Below are positions 47,883 through 59,441 of a stretch of 64,000 nucleotides of DNA, piece after piece. The translations under genes and the position numbers were made by a program. Source of the DNA: Chloranthus sessilifolius. Its lineage: Eukaryota > Streptophyta > Magnoliopsida > Chloranthales > Chloranthaceae. Location of the stretch: the NCBI GenBank assembly GCA_021018995.1, contig CM037587.1, positions 7,566,866-7,630,865 on the forward strand. Reading direction: 5' to 3'. The notes under the pieces are model-generated. The model was given only the letters and a program-made list of their open reading frames with translations, was not told the origin of the DNA and did not search any database. Position 1 is the first letter of the stretch, and each line of letters begins with the position of its first letter.

Positions 47883-47966
47883 CATAGTTACTTAATTCCT
47901 TGAATTGCTCAATTCATATTAGGGGGTTCGCAATTCGCTATTTCCAAACGAATTCAATTCACTCGG

Positions 47967-48597
47967 TGTTGAATAAGGTTTAATCCCAACCACAAGTGTC
48001 AATTGATTGAGTCTGAAAAATCAATCGATTGACTTTTGGGCGAATCCAGATCCGCAAGTTTGAATTTTGACTCTTTTTTGGAAGTGTTTTGAATAATTGC
48101 AAAGTTTAGAAGATTTGTGAGTTATGTTTCCAAAAAAGTTTGGAGTTTATTTGCAGAAAGTTTCTCTAAGGGTTCCAAGAATGGTTTGAGAAAGTTTTCT
48201 AGAGAGAAAACTGGAGAGAATACTTGGTGAGAAAAAGTATTGAAGAATTGCTTGGGGATTGAAGATTTGATTGAAGACGTTCTTGTGTCGGAATCGTTAT
48301 TATATTTCGGTAGATCTCTTCTCTGTTATTTGAAGGACTGCGTCCTTATTTTTACAGTGTGTTGGCTGTATAAATTCGTATTTGATCTTGATTGAGAGTG
48401 CACTAGAGAGAAGAGAGTGTATGCGTTGTAAACGTTCATAAGTAGTGCATATACTCTCGTGGACGTAGCCCTCGATTGAGTGAATCACGTAAATCTTTGT
48501 GTTGTATGTGTGTGTGATTATTTTTTGCCTTCATCTTTTTAATTTTTTCGCATTCATCGCGATAAGGAGTTTGATAGAATAAGTAAAATTCCTAACA
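47967..48597 (+). repeat. 5' LTR of the copia element
   Basis: 631 bp, TG...CA termini. Near its start it has two CAATTGATTG/CAATCGATTG palindromic units, fewer than the 3' LTR. Confidence 0.93.
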
Positions 48598-48599
48598 AG

Positions 48600-48611
48600 T
48601 GGTATCAAAGC
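48600..48611 (+). other. Primer-binding site of the copia element
   Basis: TGGTATCAAAGC, two bases after the 5' LTR, matches the initiator Met-tRNA 3' end complement with one mismatch. A near copy (TGGTATCAAAACG) follows at about 48619. Confidence 0.85.
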
Positions 48612-48645
48612 AAACAAGTGGTATCAAAACGAGACTTATGCTATA

Positions 48646-51600
48646 ATGGCGATGAAGGTCTCAAATACATGATTCGAGGTGGAGAAGTTTTCTGGGAAGA
48701 ATAACTTCGCTCTGTAGCAAGTCAATGCTATAGATCTCCTTGTCCAACAAGACATTGATGATGCTCTACTTGGAAAGGAGATATGAAGGAAGGCAGAGAT
48801 GTCCGATGAAGAGTGGAACTCTATTGATAAAAGAGCCGTAAACACTATCCGAATGTCTTTGTCCGATGAAGTTATGTACAACGTTCTTCACGAGAAGACG
48901 ATCGTGAATTTGTGAAAGAAGATGAAAATTTTCTACATGACAAAGTCATTGTCCAACAGACTCTTCATGAAGAAGCAACTCTACACCCTTCGTACGAAGG
49001 CTGGTACACGTATTCATGACCATTTGAATTAGTTTAATAATATAGTTAGTGAACTATTGAGCATTGAGGTGAAACTTGAAGAAGAAGATTTCGTACTTCT
49101 CTTGCTCACGTTATTCCACCATCTTATGAGCACCTTGTTACTACATTAATTTCTAGTAAAGATACTATTGTCGTCGAAGAAGTGACTGTTGTACTTCTTT
49201 CCGACCAATTGAGAAAATAATCCGAATCTAACTCTGAATGGAATAGTCTCTTGAGCGAAAGGGGTTGAAACCATGATCGCAAGAGAGACAAGTCCAGAGG
49301 AGAGAATAAATCAACAAGAGGAAACAACAGGTCCAAATCTAGGGGTGACAGAAAGGATATTATTTGTTACTTTTGTAAGAAATCTGAACATATTCGCAAA
49401 TATTGCAAGCAGAGATTGAATAATAATAAGGGTGATGAAGGGACTTCGCAATAAGTTAGTGTTGCTAAGTCAGATTCCGGTGAACACCTATTGTGGGCAT
49501 TGTTAAGCTCCAGCCAGTTTGATGGTAGATGGATCATAGACTCAAGGGCATCATATCACATGTGTTTGTATATGGATTGGTTTGACCAGTACAAGGTAGT
49601 CAATGGTGGGACGATTTTGATCGGGAATGATAGTGTATGTGAAGCAGTAGGTATCGGTTCTATCAGAATTAAGATATTTGATATTTGTGTTCACACTCTT
49701 ACTGGGGTTAGGCATGTGCCTGATTTGAAGAAAATTTTGATCTTGTTGGGGGCATTGGATGAGATAGGATATCGAGTCATCCTAGAATCTAAAAAAATAA
49801 AGGTTGTATGTGGTGCTGTGACCTTGATGAAAGGTGAAAAGATAGAGAATTTGTATACTTTAGTAGGCAATACAATCAACGATAGTGGTGTTGCAGCTAC
49901 AAAAGATTCTAAGGATCTTTCAGATTTGTCGCACAAGGGACTTGGTCACATGAGTGAACTTAGGCTGACAGAGCTCATAAAGAATAAGGCAATTTCTGAA
50001 ATTCAAACTTGTAAACTGAATTTTTGTGAAGATTATATCTTTGAGAAGAAAAAGAAAGTCAATTTCTCCATTGAAAAATACACTTCGAAGGGACTGATTG
50101 ATTACATACATTCAGATATATGGGGACTGGCTAAAGTCACTTAAGTAGGTGGAGTCAACTACTTTGTGTCATTCATAGATGACTACTTCAGAAAAGTTTG
50201 GGTGTATCCGATTCAAATGAATCGGATGTGTTTCAGAAATTCAGATAGTAGCAGAGCATGGTTGAAAAGCAGATAGATAGAAAAGTAAAGATTCTCATAT
50301 CAGATAATGGTGGGAAATACCTGTCATCAGAGTTCAAAATTTACTGTGATAATTAAGAGATTGTTAGACACTTAACAGTTTCTGAAAATCCTCAACAAAA
50401 TGCTGTAGCAGAGAGGATGAACAGAATATTATTAGAAAAAGTACGGTATATGTTGAACCATTCCGGCTTGAGTCATGGGTTTTAGGCAGAGGTAGTGAAT
50501 ATGACATGTTATTTGGTCAACCGATCACCTTCAGCAGCATTAAACTCGAAAATTGTAGATGGGGTTTGGCATGGAAAATATGGGAATTACTCTCACTTGA
50601 GGGTGTTTGGATGTGCGGCTTATGCATTACTTCATGGAAGTGAACGATCCAAGTTGGATCCAAAATCCAAAAAATGTCTTGATTGCCTATGGCGAATGAG
50701 TCAAGGGTTATCGTTTGTGGGATACACAATCTTACAAAGTGATAGTTGAAAGAGACGTTACTTTCAACGAAAATGAGTTTTCGATGAAAAAGGCGGAAGA
50801 CAAATCCCAGTCATTTGATGAACCTCAGGTACAAGTTGATGTTGAAAGGAATGAGCAAGATAAGAAAAATAATGAAGACTGAGATAGAGCATGATGACAC
50901 AATTTGTTAAGACTTGTAGTCTCAGGTATCGGTTTAAACTATTTTTAGAAGGTCAAAGAGGATGAAGAAACGTCCTGAAAAGTTTAAGAATATGGTTCCC
51001 TTAACACTTGCACTTATCACAGAGAATGGAAAACCAAATACAGTTTCAAAAGCTCGGGTGGATACAAATGTGGTAAAGTGACAATTAGCTATGAAAGAAG
51101 AATGACAATCACTTTTGAAGAATGAGACTTGGGATTTCATGGAACTTTTTAAAGGGAAGAGAGCCATCGGTTGTAAATGGTCTTTCGAAAGAAAGAATGT
51201 TTTAAGAGTGAACATCCGAAGTTTAAAACAAGACTAGTTGCAATGGGGGTTTCTTAGAAAGAGGGTATCGATTATAATGAAATATTCTCTCCAGTTACGA
51301 AGCATACTTCGATTCGTACGTTATTGGCAATCGTTGCTAAAAAAGATCTCGAATTAGAACAGATGGATGTGAAAACAACTTTCCTCAATGGAGATCTTCA
51401 GGAAGAAATTTATATGAGATAGCTAGAAGGATTTGAAGTAGAAGGATCAGAATCACTCATTTGAAAATTAAAGAAATCCTTGTATAGTCTCAAGCAGGCA
51501 CCCAGGCAGTGGTACAAGAAGTTTGATTCATATATGTTGGGTATAGGGTATCACAGGGGATAATATGATTGTTGTGTCTACTGAAAAGAGTATGGTAAAA

Positions 51601-52597
51601 GAGATATAATCTTCTTAATTCTCTATATTGATGATATGCTGATAGCAGTAATAAGCAATGTTGAAATCAATAAGCTGAAGCAATCATTGAGCCAGAAGTT
51701 TGAGATGAAGGATCTTGGTACTGTAAAAAAGATCGTAGGTATGAAAATCACGAGAGATCGTGAGAAAAAGAGGCTTTGGTTAACTCAAAGGACCTTTATC
51801 CAAAAGCTCATTGAGAAGTACAATATGAGTGATGCCAAGCCTGTATCAATTCCTCTAACAGAACATTTTAAACTGCAAAGAAGATAATTCGTTCACACAT
51901 GAAAAAATGGAATACATGAAAAATATTCCGTATGCAAATGCTGTTGGGAGTTTGATGTATGTCATGGTGAGTACACGCTCAGATTTAGCACAGACTTTGA
52001 GTATGGTTTGCAAGTATATGTCGAATCTCGGTAAAGAACATTGGCTTGCAGTGAAATGAATATTGAGATATCTGAAAGGTATAACTAAACATAATTTAAT
52101 GTTTGAAGGTGGAGATACGAGCAAGTTGGATCTCTATGGGTATGTCGATTTCGTCTATGCTGGTGATCTTGATAGAAGAAGGTCTACCACGGGTATGTGT
52201 TCGTCTTGACAGGTGGAGCGATTAGTTGGAAGTATATGCTCCAAGGGATAGTTGCGTTGTCAACTATAGAGGCCAGTATATAGCGGCTACAGAAGCGGCT
52301 AAGGAAGCCTCGAGACTGAAAGGTTTGGTCAGTGAATTTGGTGAGGTTGATGAGAGCATTGATATTTTCTATGACAGTCAGAGCGCCATTCACCTAGCAA
52401 AGAACCATGTCTTTCGTACTAGAACAAAGCATATAGATGTCTGGTATAATTTTATGAGGGATATGATAGAAGATGAGGAAATATCGATTGAGAAGATTGA
52501 TACAAAAGAAAACGCAGCGGACATGTTGATCAAGCCGGTTACGCAAAATAAGTTTAGGCATTGCCTAAACTTAATTAACATTTTTCGAAGATGTTGA
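48646..52597 (+). pseudogene. Decayed copia gag-pol polyprotein
   Basis: The reading shifts frame and meets stops many times. Gag (48646-49340) is followed by one CCHC knuckle near 49366-49410 (CYFCKKSEHIRKYC). The protease motif is DSRASYH near 49540, where families normally have DSGA. The pre-integrase motif is LGHMSEL near 49940. Integrase pieces lie at 50105-50750 (IHSDIWG, ISDNGGKYLSSEF). RT is at 51230-51880, with [38 protein letters not shown] and the catalytic YIDDM. RNase H is at 52110-52597, with DSQSAIHLAKN and HIDVWYNF. The longest open pieces are 49491-50144, 51636-51887 and 52226-52597. Only description as a dead element is supported. Confidence 0.92.
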
Positions 52598-52645
52598 TAT
52601 CCATTGGGGTGGTGACGTGGTTGGGGATGAAACCTTGTTGGAGAT

Positions 52646-53321
52646 TGTTGAATAAGGTTTAATCCCAATCATAAGAGTTAATCAATTGAGTTTGGGAAAA
52701 TCAATCAATTGAGTTTAAGAAATCAATTGATTGAGTTTGAGAAATCAATTGATTGGCTTCTGGGTGGATCCAAATCTTCAAGTTTAAATTTTGGCCCTTT
52801 TTTGGAAGTGTTTTGAATACTTGCAAAATTTAAAAGATTTGTGAGTTATGTTTTCAAAAGAGTTTGGAGCCTATTTGCAGAAAGTTTCTCTAGGGGTTCC
52901 ATGAATGGTTTGAGAAAGTTTTCTAGAGAGAAAATTGGAGAGAATACTTGGTGAGAAAAAGTATTGAAGAATTGCTTAGGGATTGAAGTTCCTAATTGAA
53001 GCCGTTCTTGTGTCGGAATCGTTATTATATTCCAGCTGATCTCTTCTCTGTTATTTGAAGGATTGCAAACTTTATTTTTATAGCGTATTGGCTGTGTAAG
53101 ATCGTGTTCGATCTTGATTGAGAGTGTACTAGAGAGAAGAGAGTGTGCGTGTTGTAAATGTTCATAAATAGTGCATATACTCCCGTGGATGTAGCCCTCG
53201 ATTGGGTGACCCACGTAAATCTTTGTGTTGTGTATGTGTGATTATTTTTTGCCTGCATCCTCTTAATTTTTTCGCATTCATAGTGATAAGGAGTTCGATA
53301 GAGTGGGTAGAATTCCTAACA
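52646..53321 (+). repeat. 3' LTR of the copia element
   Basis: 676 bp. It is 45 bp longer than the 5' LTR, chiefly because a unit containing AATCAATTGATTGAGTTT is present in extra copies near 52678-52760. Confidence 0.93.
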
Positions 53322-53659
53322 CTCGGGTAGGATGAGTTTTACTATTATTTATTAGTTACATAATATTTTAGGTATAAGTCATATTTCTATGCTTTCAAAA
53401 CTTTTTTATAAGTAGAATATTCAATATTAATTCAACAATTTGCTTGTATTGCTGAATTTGATTCGTTGTATTCAATTCGCAATTCGCCTAGTGAATGAGC
53501 GAATTAAGTAACATAAGTTTCAACAGAGTGCCCATTTTAAATTAGTTGAAGCCCATTTAGAGTTTAATTAGAAATTCGACCGAAAGCCTCTGATCATAAT
53601 ACGAACGAACCCAACCTTAAAAAACATGGCCACAAGAATATTCATTCTATTGAATTAAA

Positions 53660-53860
53660 TATCGGCCGATATCAATACATATAGGTCGATACCCGTATTT
53701 TCCTTTATTTATTTATTTATTTTAAATGGGCCGATCCGTATTAATAGCGGCCGATACTTATATTTTTCTTTTTCTATATTTTTTGTTTTAAATGAGCCAA
53801 TCCGCATCTATATCGGTCGATATTTATCGGTCCTCGAAGGACCGATATCAAGTTTGTTAT
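53660..53860. repeat. Diverged CGATA-family MITE remnant
   Basis: Contains GGCCGATATCAATAC, GGGCCGATCCG and CGGTCGATATTTATCGG repeats like the GGCCGATA subfamily. The termini are lost. Confidence 0.55.
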
Positions 53861-54349
53861 CCTGATTCATACTATCCAATCTGAGTATTTTGGACCCTAC
53901 AGAAATAAGGTCAATAGTCTATTAAAGTGTCTACATTGAATACTTTGAATCCTCTCACAGTACATTTTTTGATTTTCGATTCATATAGTGTGCAATCACT
54001 TGGACGGCTAGATTGATAAAAAAATAGGCCTAAAATGTGTGACACCGAGGATTATATCTATTGATATCAAGAAACATCTCATATTACAATTTTGTGGTTT
54101 AAGTTGTTTGATTAGGTAATTGTTAGACTAGATATAGTAAATGATTGTCATCCACGAGGAATGCTTCATTGATCTAAGAAATATGCCACATGGACATGTT
54201 ATATGTTCCTGACATTAGTTGTTTTTTAGGTTTTACTTAAAAGATTGATTTTGACTTGTTGAGCACACGTATCTCAAAGGCATTTAGTTAAAAAGTGATA
54301 CAACTTTTTTTTTTTTTTAGGATGCCATACAGCTAAGGTATCAAAATTG

Positions 54350-54440
54350 GTATCGGTTTTGGGTATCGATTTGCCTGATGTTGATACGACTCGGTCAATA
54401 CCATTACGTATTAGCCTATTTATATTAAAAAAAAGCCCGA
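54350..54440. repeat. Truncated CGATA-family MITE remnant
   Basis: CTAAGGTATCAAAATTGG and following TATCGG units match the 5' end of the family. The right half is missing. Confidence 0.5.
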
Positions 54441-54621
54441 ATAAAGCTACCCTTTAGGCCTTGTTTGGCAATCCGAGTTCTTTAAAAAAACTCGTGGAAA
54501 TTTTGATTTTTTACATAAAGTGGATTTCCAGCCGTTTGGGAAATTCAGTGGGTCCCACTTATTCGGGAAATATGATAAAATAGCCCACAAAATATTTTCA
54601 GCTAAAAATCTGCTGAAACTA

Positions 54622-55290
54622 TTTGCGCCCATGTCCCATGCCCCTTTTAAACCATTGATTCCTTCTAATCAGATGATGGAGATCGTATTTCACCCTGAAC
54701 CTCAACATAATAGATCTTAAGATCATGATGAACCTGTCCGATGGTCGGTTTTTTATTCCACGTGTCACGTATCCCCAAAATCTGGCCCTTGAATCATATG
54801 GCACAAATCACACTGAAATGTGACTTTAGTACCATTTTTGGGGGATCTGTGACACTTGGAATAAAAAATTGACCGTCAGATCAGTGCACCATGATCTCAA
54901 GATCTATTGTGATTTGTGCTCCTCTATTTGCGTCCACGTCCCATACCCCTTGAAACCATTGATTCCTTCTAATCAGATGATGGAGATTGTCTTTCACCTT
55001 GAACTTTAATATAATAGATCTTTAGATCATGATGAACCTATCAAATGGTCGATTTTTTATTCCATGTGTAACGTATCCCCAAAATCTGGCCCTAAAATCA
55101 AATGACACAAATCACACCAAAATGTGATTTTAGTACCATTTTTGGGGGATCTGTGACACTTGGAATAAAAAATTGACCGTCAGATCAGTGCACCATGATC
55201 TCAAGATCTATTGTGTGGAAGATCGGGGATGAAACACAATCTCCATCATCTAATTAGAAGAAATCAATGATTTTCAAAGATGCAGACGGC
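54622..55290. repeat. Tandemly duplicated foldback MITE, 305-bp period
   Basis: 54622-54926 and 54927-55231 are close copies (shared CCATTGATTCCTTCTAATCA, ACCATTTTTGGGGGATCTGT). The second copy continues to 55290 with the inverted terminal arm (ATTAGAAGAAATCAATGATT) that the first lacks, so the duplication joined a truncated copy to a complete one. Confidence 0.75.
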
Positions 55291-56021
55291 GCTTCAGAGA
55301 ATGCGTTTAGAGAAAAGCGTATATCTCGAAACCACCCACAACCCTTAAATAATAGGGTAGGTACCTCTATGGGTGTGAGACGTGGGCGCTTTCAGAGAAC
55401 GTATGGACGTGAACAGAGGTACCCATAAACAGCGACGCCAATTAATATAACCCAACCATCGAAGCCACTTAATTTGAAGGCCATGATCTAAAGATCATAA
55501 ATGAAAAGATCCGCACCGAGCATAATCTTTACCAAATGACTCAAAGCAACCTCACCTCATAATCGTACCATTTATTTGCACTGTAAAGTCGTAACTTCGC
55601 CCCATCTCCTCCGGCCAACATGCATTGACTGCTTTGAATATGACAAAGGAGATTGTTTTTTTTATCCCAATCTTCCACATGATGCATCTTGAGATCATGA
55701 GTATATCATAAAAAACTAACTATATGAGTGTATGCCCATGATCTCAAGACTCATCTTGTAAAAAGTTTGGACAAAAAAAAAATTTCATGTTCTAATTCAA
55801 AGCGATTAATGCATTTTGGCCCGACGAGATGAGGTGAAGTTACAGGTATACATGGTGTGAAGAATGGTGCCTTAGGAAAATAATTTTGCACAATGTAGCC
55901 AAATAGAAAAAAATAAAATCAAACTATTGTAAAATTTTAAAAATAAAACTTCCCATGAGTTATTTTATTTACAAGCCCATGTAAAGTAAAAAAAAAAAAA
56001 TCATTTCCATGGAACCCTCAT
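55291..56021. other. Spacer with foldback-MITE debris
   Basis: 55440-55830 has inverted arms (AAAGGAGATTGTTTTTTTTA and neighbouring blocks) of the same general MITE type. No gene is visible. Confidence 0.4.
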
Positions 56022-56561
56022 GAGAGCTTCTTCCCCGTGGAACCCTCATGAGAAACCATGAGATTTCGATTGCAACCGCGCCGCAATCTCCCCAACCTTT
56101 GCAAAGCACATGACGCCGGCCTCGCTTGAGTGTCCGCCGTTGGTGAATTCCAGCCGTTAGAGATCCGGGAACTTCAAGCCATTCAAACCCCTTTTTCCTT
56201 AGAAACCCCGTTTTTCAAGAAACGCTCCACCTCGTGATCGCTAACCAAGCATTGAAGAGGTTAAGATCGATGCGTGGATCATAGACGACTTCATCTTGAA
56301 TTCGTGGTGATCAATCGTGGTGAAATCCCCGTAGAAATTCGGAAGATTTGTTTTGAAACCCTTTTGGACAACGATCCTTAAAGGCGCGAAATTGATCGAA
56401 GAAAGATTAGTTTTTATTTGATTTTAATGGTTTAGATTATAGAATAAATCATTGTATTAGTTTAGTGTGGATGTGTGTGTGATTCGATGAAGATCGTAGA
56501 AGATTTGGATGAAAATAGGTAAAAAATGACAAAACCTTATGGCTGTGCATTTCTGAAGGTT

Positions 56562-56900
56562 TTGATCGATCAATCGATTAGGTATTGATCGATCAATTTG
56601 AGTGATTGATCGATCAAATTATATATACAATTAGAAAAACAGCAAGTTTGGTTGCTGGAAGTTCATTCCCGACAGGATTGATCGATCAATGGGAAGATTG
56701 ATCGATCAATGTGATGTGTTGATTGATCGATCAATGTGATGTGTTGATTGATCAATGTGATAGTTGATCGATCAATGGTGAAATTGATCGATCAATGTGG
56801 TATTGATCGATCAACATGATGTATTGATCGATCAATGGTGAAATTGATCGATCAATGTGGTATTGATCGATCAACATGATGTATTGATCGATCAATTTGA
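56562..56900. repeat. Array of TTGATCGATCAA palindromes in a gypsy LTR
   Basis: The core TGATCGATCA occurs 13 times, plus one degenerate copy. The last part includes a perfect 60-bp-period duplication (TGGTGAAATTGATCGATCAA at about 56776 and 56836). Confidence 0.95.
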
Positions 56901-58172
56901 ATATGCCGACGCTGCTTCAGTGTTTTGGCCATAACTTTTTACTCCGAATTCTGATTGATCTTATTCTTATGGCATTGGAAAGAGAACAACTAAATCTACA
57001 ACTTTTATGAATTAACTAACTGATGAATAAATTTTTTTGATGATAAAAATTAAGCTGAAAGTTTAGTCAAGTTCTAAGTTAGCACGTTTTGACTGAAGTA
57101 TCGATATAACTTCGGTATTTTGGCCATAACTCTTTGTCCTGAACTCCGATTGACACGATTCTTGATGCGTTGGAAAGAGTACGAAGAGATCTAACTCTTT
57201 TATAAAATAGTCAAATCTTTAATCAAATGTTTTGAGGGTAAAAATAAAGTGAGAAGTTGGGTCAAGTTTTGAGTCAACACGAAATTATCCATTTCCGTCT
57301 CGGTTTTGAGAAAACACTTAAATACGTCAAGATTATTAATAATTAGGATCAATTTTTATACATCATCATGTGTGTGATGTAGATAAGAGTGGAGGCCGTA
57401 GATAAGAACTTTTGGACTGCTTTGGAACGGCGTTGGATTGCTTAGAAAGATCCGTTAAGGTAGGGAAAATTCAACTTAAAATGCATCTAATTTTGACTGC
57501 ATGATATCTTAACATTTGTATTCTGGCTCTGGTTTTTAAAAGCATGTCTGGATATACATCAAGTTCAGTGAAACTCTGATTCCTGTATTCTGATACCTAC
57601 ATATATGATTCATATATTAGATATACATTTCCACTTTCGCCATAGCTCTAATATCCCGATACGGAGGTCATGTGTGTATTTGATTTTAAGTTTGAATTCA
57701 GACGATCCCCACCGACTCGGCGGTATATCTGTTTCTGGCACACTCGTGCATCTGCTTGGAAATCCTCGGCACAATTGCACTCCATAGTTGAGGCATTGTT
57801 GCATTCCTGAAATTATTCATTGAACGACGATTGGTTGGGGTTTCTTATCGGCACACATCTGGCTATCACGTGCTATATATTCACGGGAGTTACTTAAGTT
57901 AGAGATATGCATGATATAAGTCACTAATTATATTACACATAACATCTGTTTTGACTACTCTGAAAGTACATCTGTCTGACACTTTGTATCTGCTCTGTTC
58001 TTTTTAAAATTCAGCATCTGTTATATGAAAATCTTTATCTGCAATAATTAAATTTATCATCTGTTCTGCATAATGTTATACAAGTCATGTTTTACGAAAT
58101 TGATGCAAATTAATTGAAATTCTTCTACTGAGCTTAGATGGTTAGCTCACCCTGTATATAAATATATTTTAG

Positions 58173-58285
58173 GTTCTGAAGCCCTTGCTCCCGGCACTGA
58201 TTGCCACCCTGACTACCCGCCTGATCCGGCGGCTGAGGTTGAGGAAGAGAATACCAATACCCCTACTGACGAGTACCACCCGTAG
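58173..58285 (+). other. Acidic mini-ORF behind a 3' splice-site-like AG, in the gypsy LTR
   Basis: GGTTAGCTCACCCTG lies about 25 nt before ATATTTTAG/GT. The sequence then reads open for 36 codons to CACCCG-TAG in the same second-position phase as the LTR ORFs at 2154 and 24837. It is acidic and proline-rich (EVEEENTNTPTDEY), but the DPEDSD core is not conserved. Confidence 0.45.
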
Positions 58286-58593
58286 CTAGGGTATTTGATT
58301 TGACTGGATATTTGAGATCTGTAATGTTTTAGATTATTGTGGTTCTGGTGGCCACGATTTTTGTACTTAAAACTTTGTGGATACTTTATTTTAAATTTTT
58401 TTTTTTTATATATGCATTGTTAAATTCTTCTCTCTTTTAAAGCCTTATATGATGACTCGATCTGCCACTACTGGACAGTGTCTGCTCTAATTTTCGCTAA
58501 ACGAGTAGACACTCTGTGATTTGTCCTGAGAATCATCCAGAGCAAATCCTGATGGCACGGATTTTTGGGCGCGAAAATCCTGGCTGTCACAAT

Positions 58594-58609
58594 TGGTATC
58601 AGAGCCTAG
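58594..58609 (+). other. Primer-binding site of the gypsy element
   Basis: TGGTATCAGAGCCTAG, two bases after the LTR end, matches the initiator Met-tRNA complement through its first 13 bases. Confidence 0.9.
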
Positions 58610-58946
58610 GCTTTAGGTCGTGTTAGGACTCCAGACTAGGCTATAAATGTAGGTATGATCGGGACGTGAGTTTTCTATGACCCAATTAGGACTTTAGCAA
58701 ACTTAGTAGAGATTTGGTTTTAGGTCTTCTAGGGGAATCACGGTTGTAGCTGTAGGTTCTATTTAGAACTTGGAATTCGATTTAGAACTTGGATTGTGGA
58801 TCTCATAATCACTTTTAATGGAGATACATGATGATTTGATCGATGTATGACTAGTAGATGAATAAGTTTTACAGTTTTGTTGGAACATTAGGCCATGGTG
58901 ATCGCAACAATTATTGATTGGATTTTATGTCTTATTGACAGATCAA

Positions 58947-59441
58947 ATGGTGCCACGAAAGAAAACTAAGATTGGAAGTACTGGAGGAAGTGAGCCATGT
59001 TTTAGATGTGACGGGCAACACCTAGTGAGAGACTGTAGAAGATCTACTGGGGCTTGTTTTAAGTGTGGATGAATGGGACACTTGATAAGACATTGTCCTG
59101 CTTTGAAAAAGGAAGCGATGACCTCGACAACCACTCAAGGTAGTTCTCGCTCTTTACATCCGGCGACGACTAGAGTTACTTCGGTACGGCAGGCCTTACT
59201 TGTCTCCTCATCTACACCATTTGTAATATGTGCGTGGTGTGGGAAACCTCATAGAATAGAGGCATGTAGGCTAATCTCGGGTGCTTGTTTTAGGTGTGGT
59301 GAGAAAGAACACCGAGTCAAGAACTGTCCATATAAGCGACAAAAGCAGGAGACCTCGACGTCTACTTCCAAGCTGATTCTTCCTGCGATTCAAGATGCCG
59401 AAGGTATAAGTTCAATATCAATTGCCAAGATTTTGTTTTAA
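58947..59441 (+). pseudogene. Gypsy gag-like zinc-knuckle protein with one in-frame stop
   Basis: ATG at 58947, stop at 59439-59441, one internal TGA at 59070-59072. It encodes four zinc knuckles: CFRCDGQHLVRDC and CAWCGKPHRIEAC (CX2CX3HX4C), alternating with the interrupted CFKCG-(stop)-MGHLIRHC and CFRCGEKEHRVKNC (CX2CX4HX4C). The first pair and the second pair align through the linker (RRSTGACFKC / RLISGACFRC), so a knuckle pair has been duplicated. In Ty3-gypsy Gag such knuckles bind the RNA genome. The N-terminal capsid part is missing or decayed. The only other obvious damage is loss of the downstream protease-RT frame. A Ser/Thr-rich linker separates the pairs. Confidence 0.75.

Larger units (their letters stand above)
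47967..53321 (+). mobile_element. Full-length, inactive Ty1-copia retrotransposon with 5-bp TSD
   Basis: LTRs 47967-48597 and 52646-53321 both run TGTTGAATAAGG to TTCCTAACA. CTCGG flanks the element at 47962-47966 and 53322-53326. A Met-tRNA primer site follows the 5' LTR. Domain order gag, protease, integrase, RT, RNase H is that of Ty1-copia. Every domain is interrupted by stops or frameshifts, so it cannot encode a working polyprotein. Visible LTR divergence suggests an old insertion. It lies upstream of the tubulin gene and does not interrupt any exon. Confidence 0.95.
47883..53515. mobile_element. hAT-like MITE (AATTCGC family) split by the copia insertion
   Basis: 47883-47966 begins CATAGTTACTTAATTCC and contains GCAATTCGC. 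The sequence after the copia element (53327-53515) ends GAGCGAATTAAGTAACATA. Together they form a member of the family seen at 11103-11480. The copia target duplication CTCGG lies within it, so the MITE was there first. Confidence 0.65.
56022..58591 (+). repeat. 5' LTR (left end missing) of a long-LTR Ty3-gypsy element
   Basis: 56022-56330 is repeated almost exactly at 63733-64000 (GCTTCTTCCCCGTGGAACCC onward). The LTR ends GGCTGTCACA at 58591, followed by the primer site. The first ~335 bp seen in the 3' copy (63398-63733) are absent here, so the 5' LTR is truncated at its left, close to where the GA tract sits in the other copy. It contains a palindrome array (56562-56900) and the box GTTAGCTCACCC with an acidic ORF. 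The full LTR would be about 2.9 kb. Confidence 0.82.

Noticed and set aside
49491-50144. Functional copia protein (217 open codons)
   Set aside because: The frame is one piece of a polyprotein broken on both sides, and the protease motif has DSRAS instead of DSGA.
56562-56900. Regular short palindromes resembling a CRISPR array
   Set aside because: Spacing is irregular, repeats are 10-12 bp, there are no cas genes, and the context is a plant LTR.
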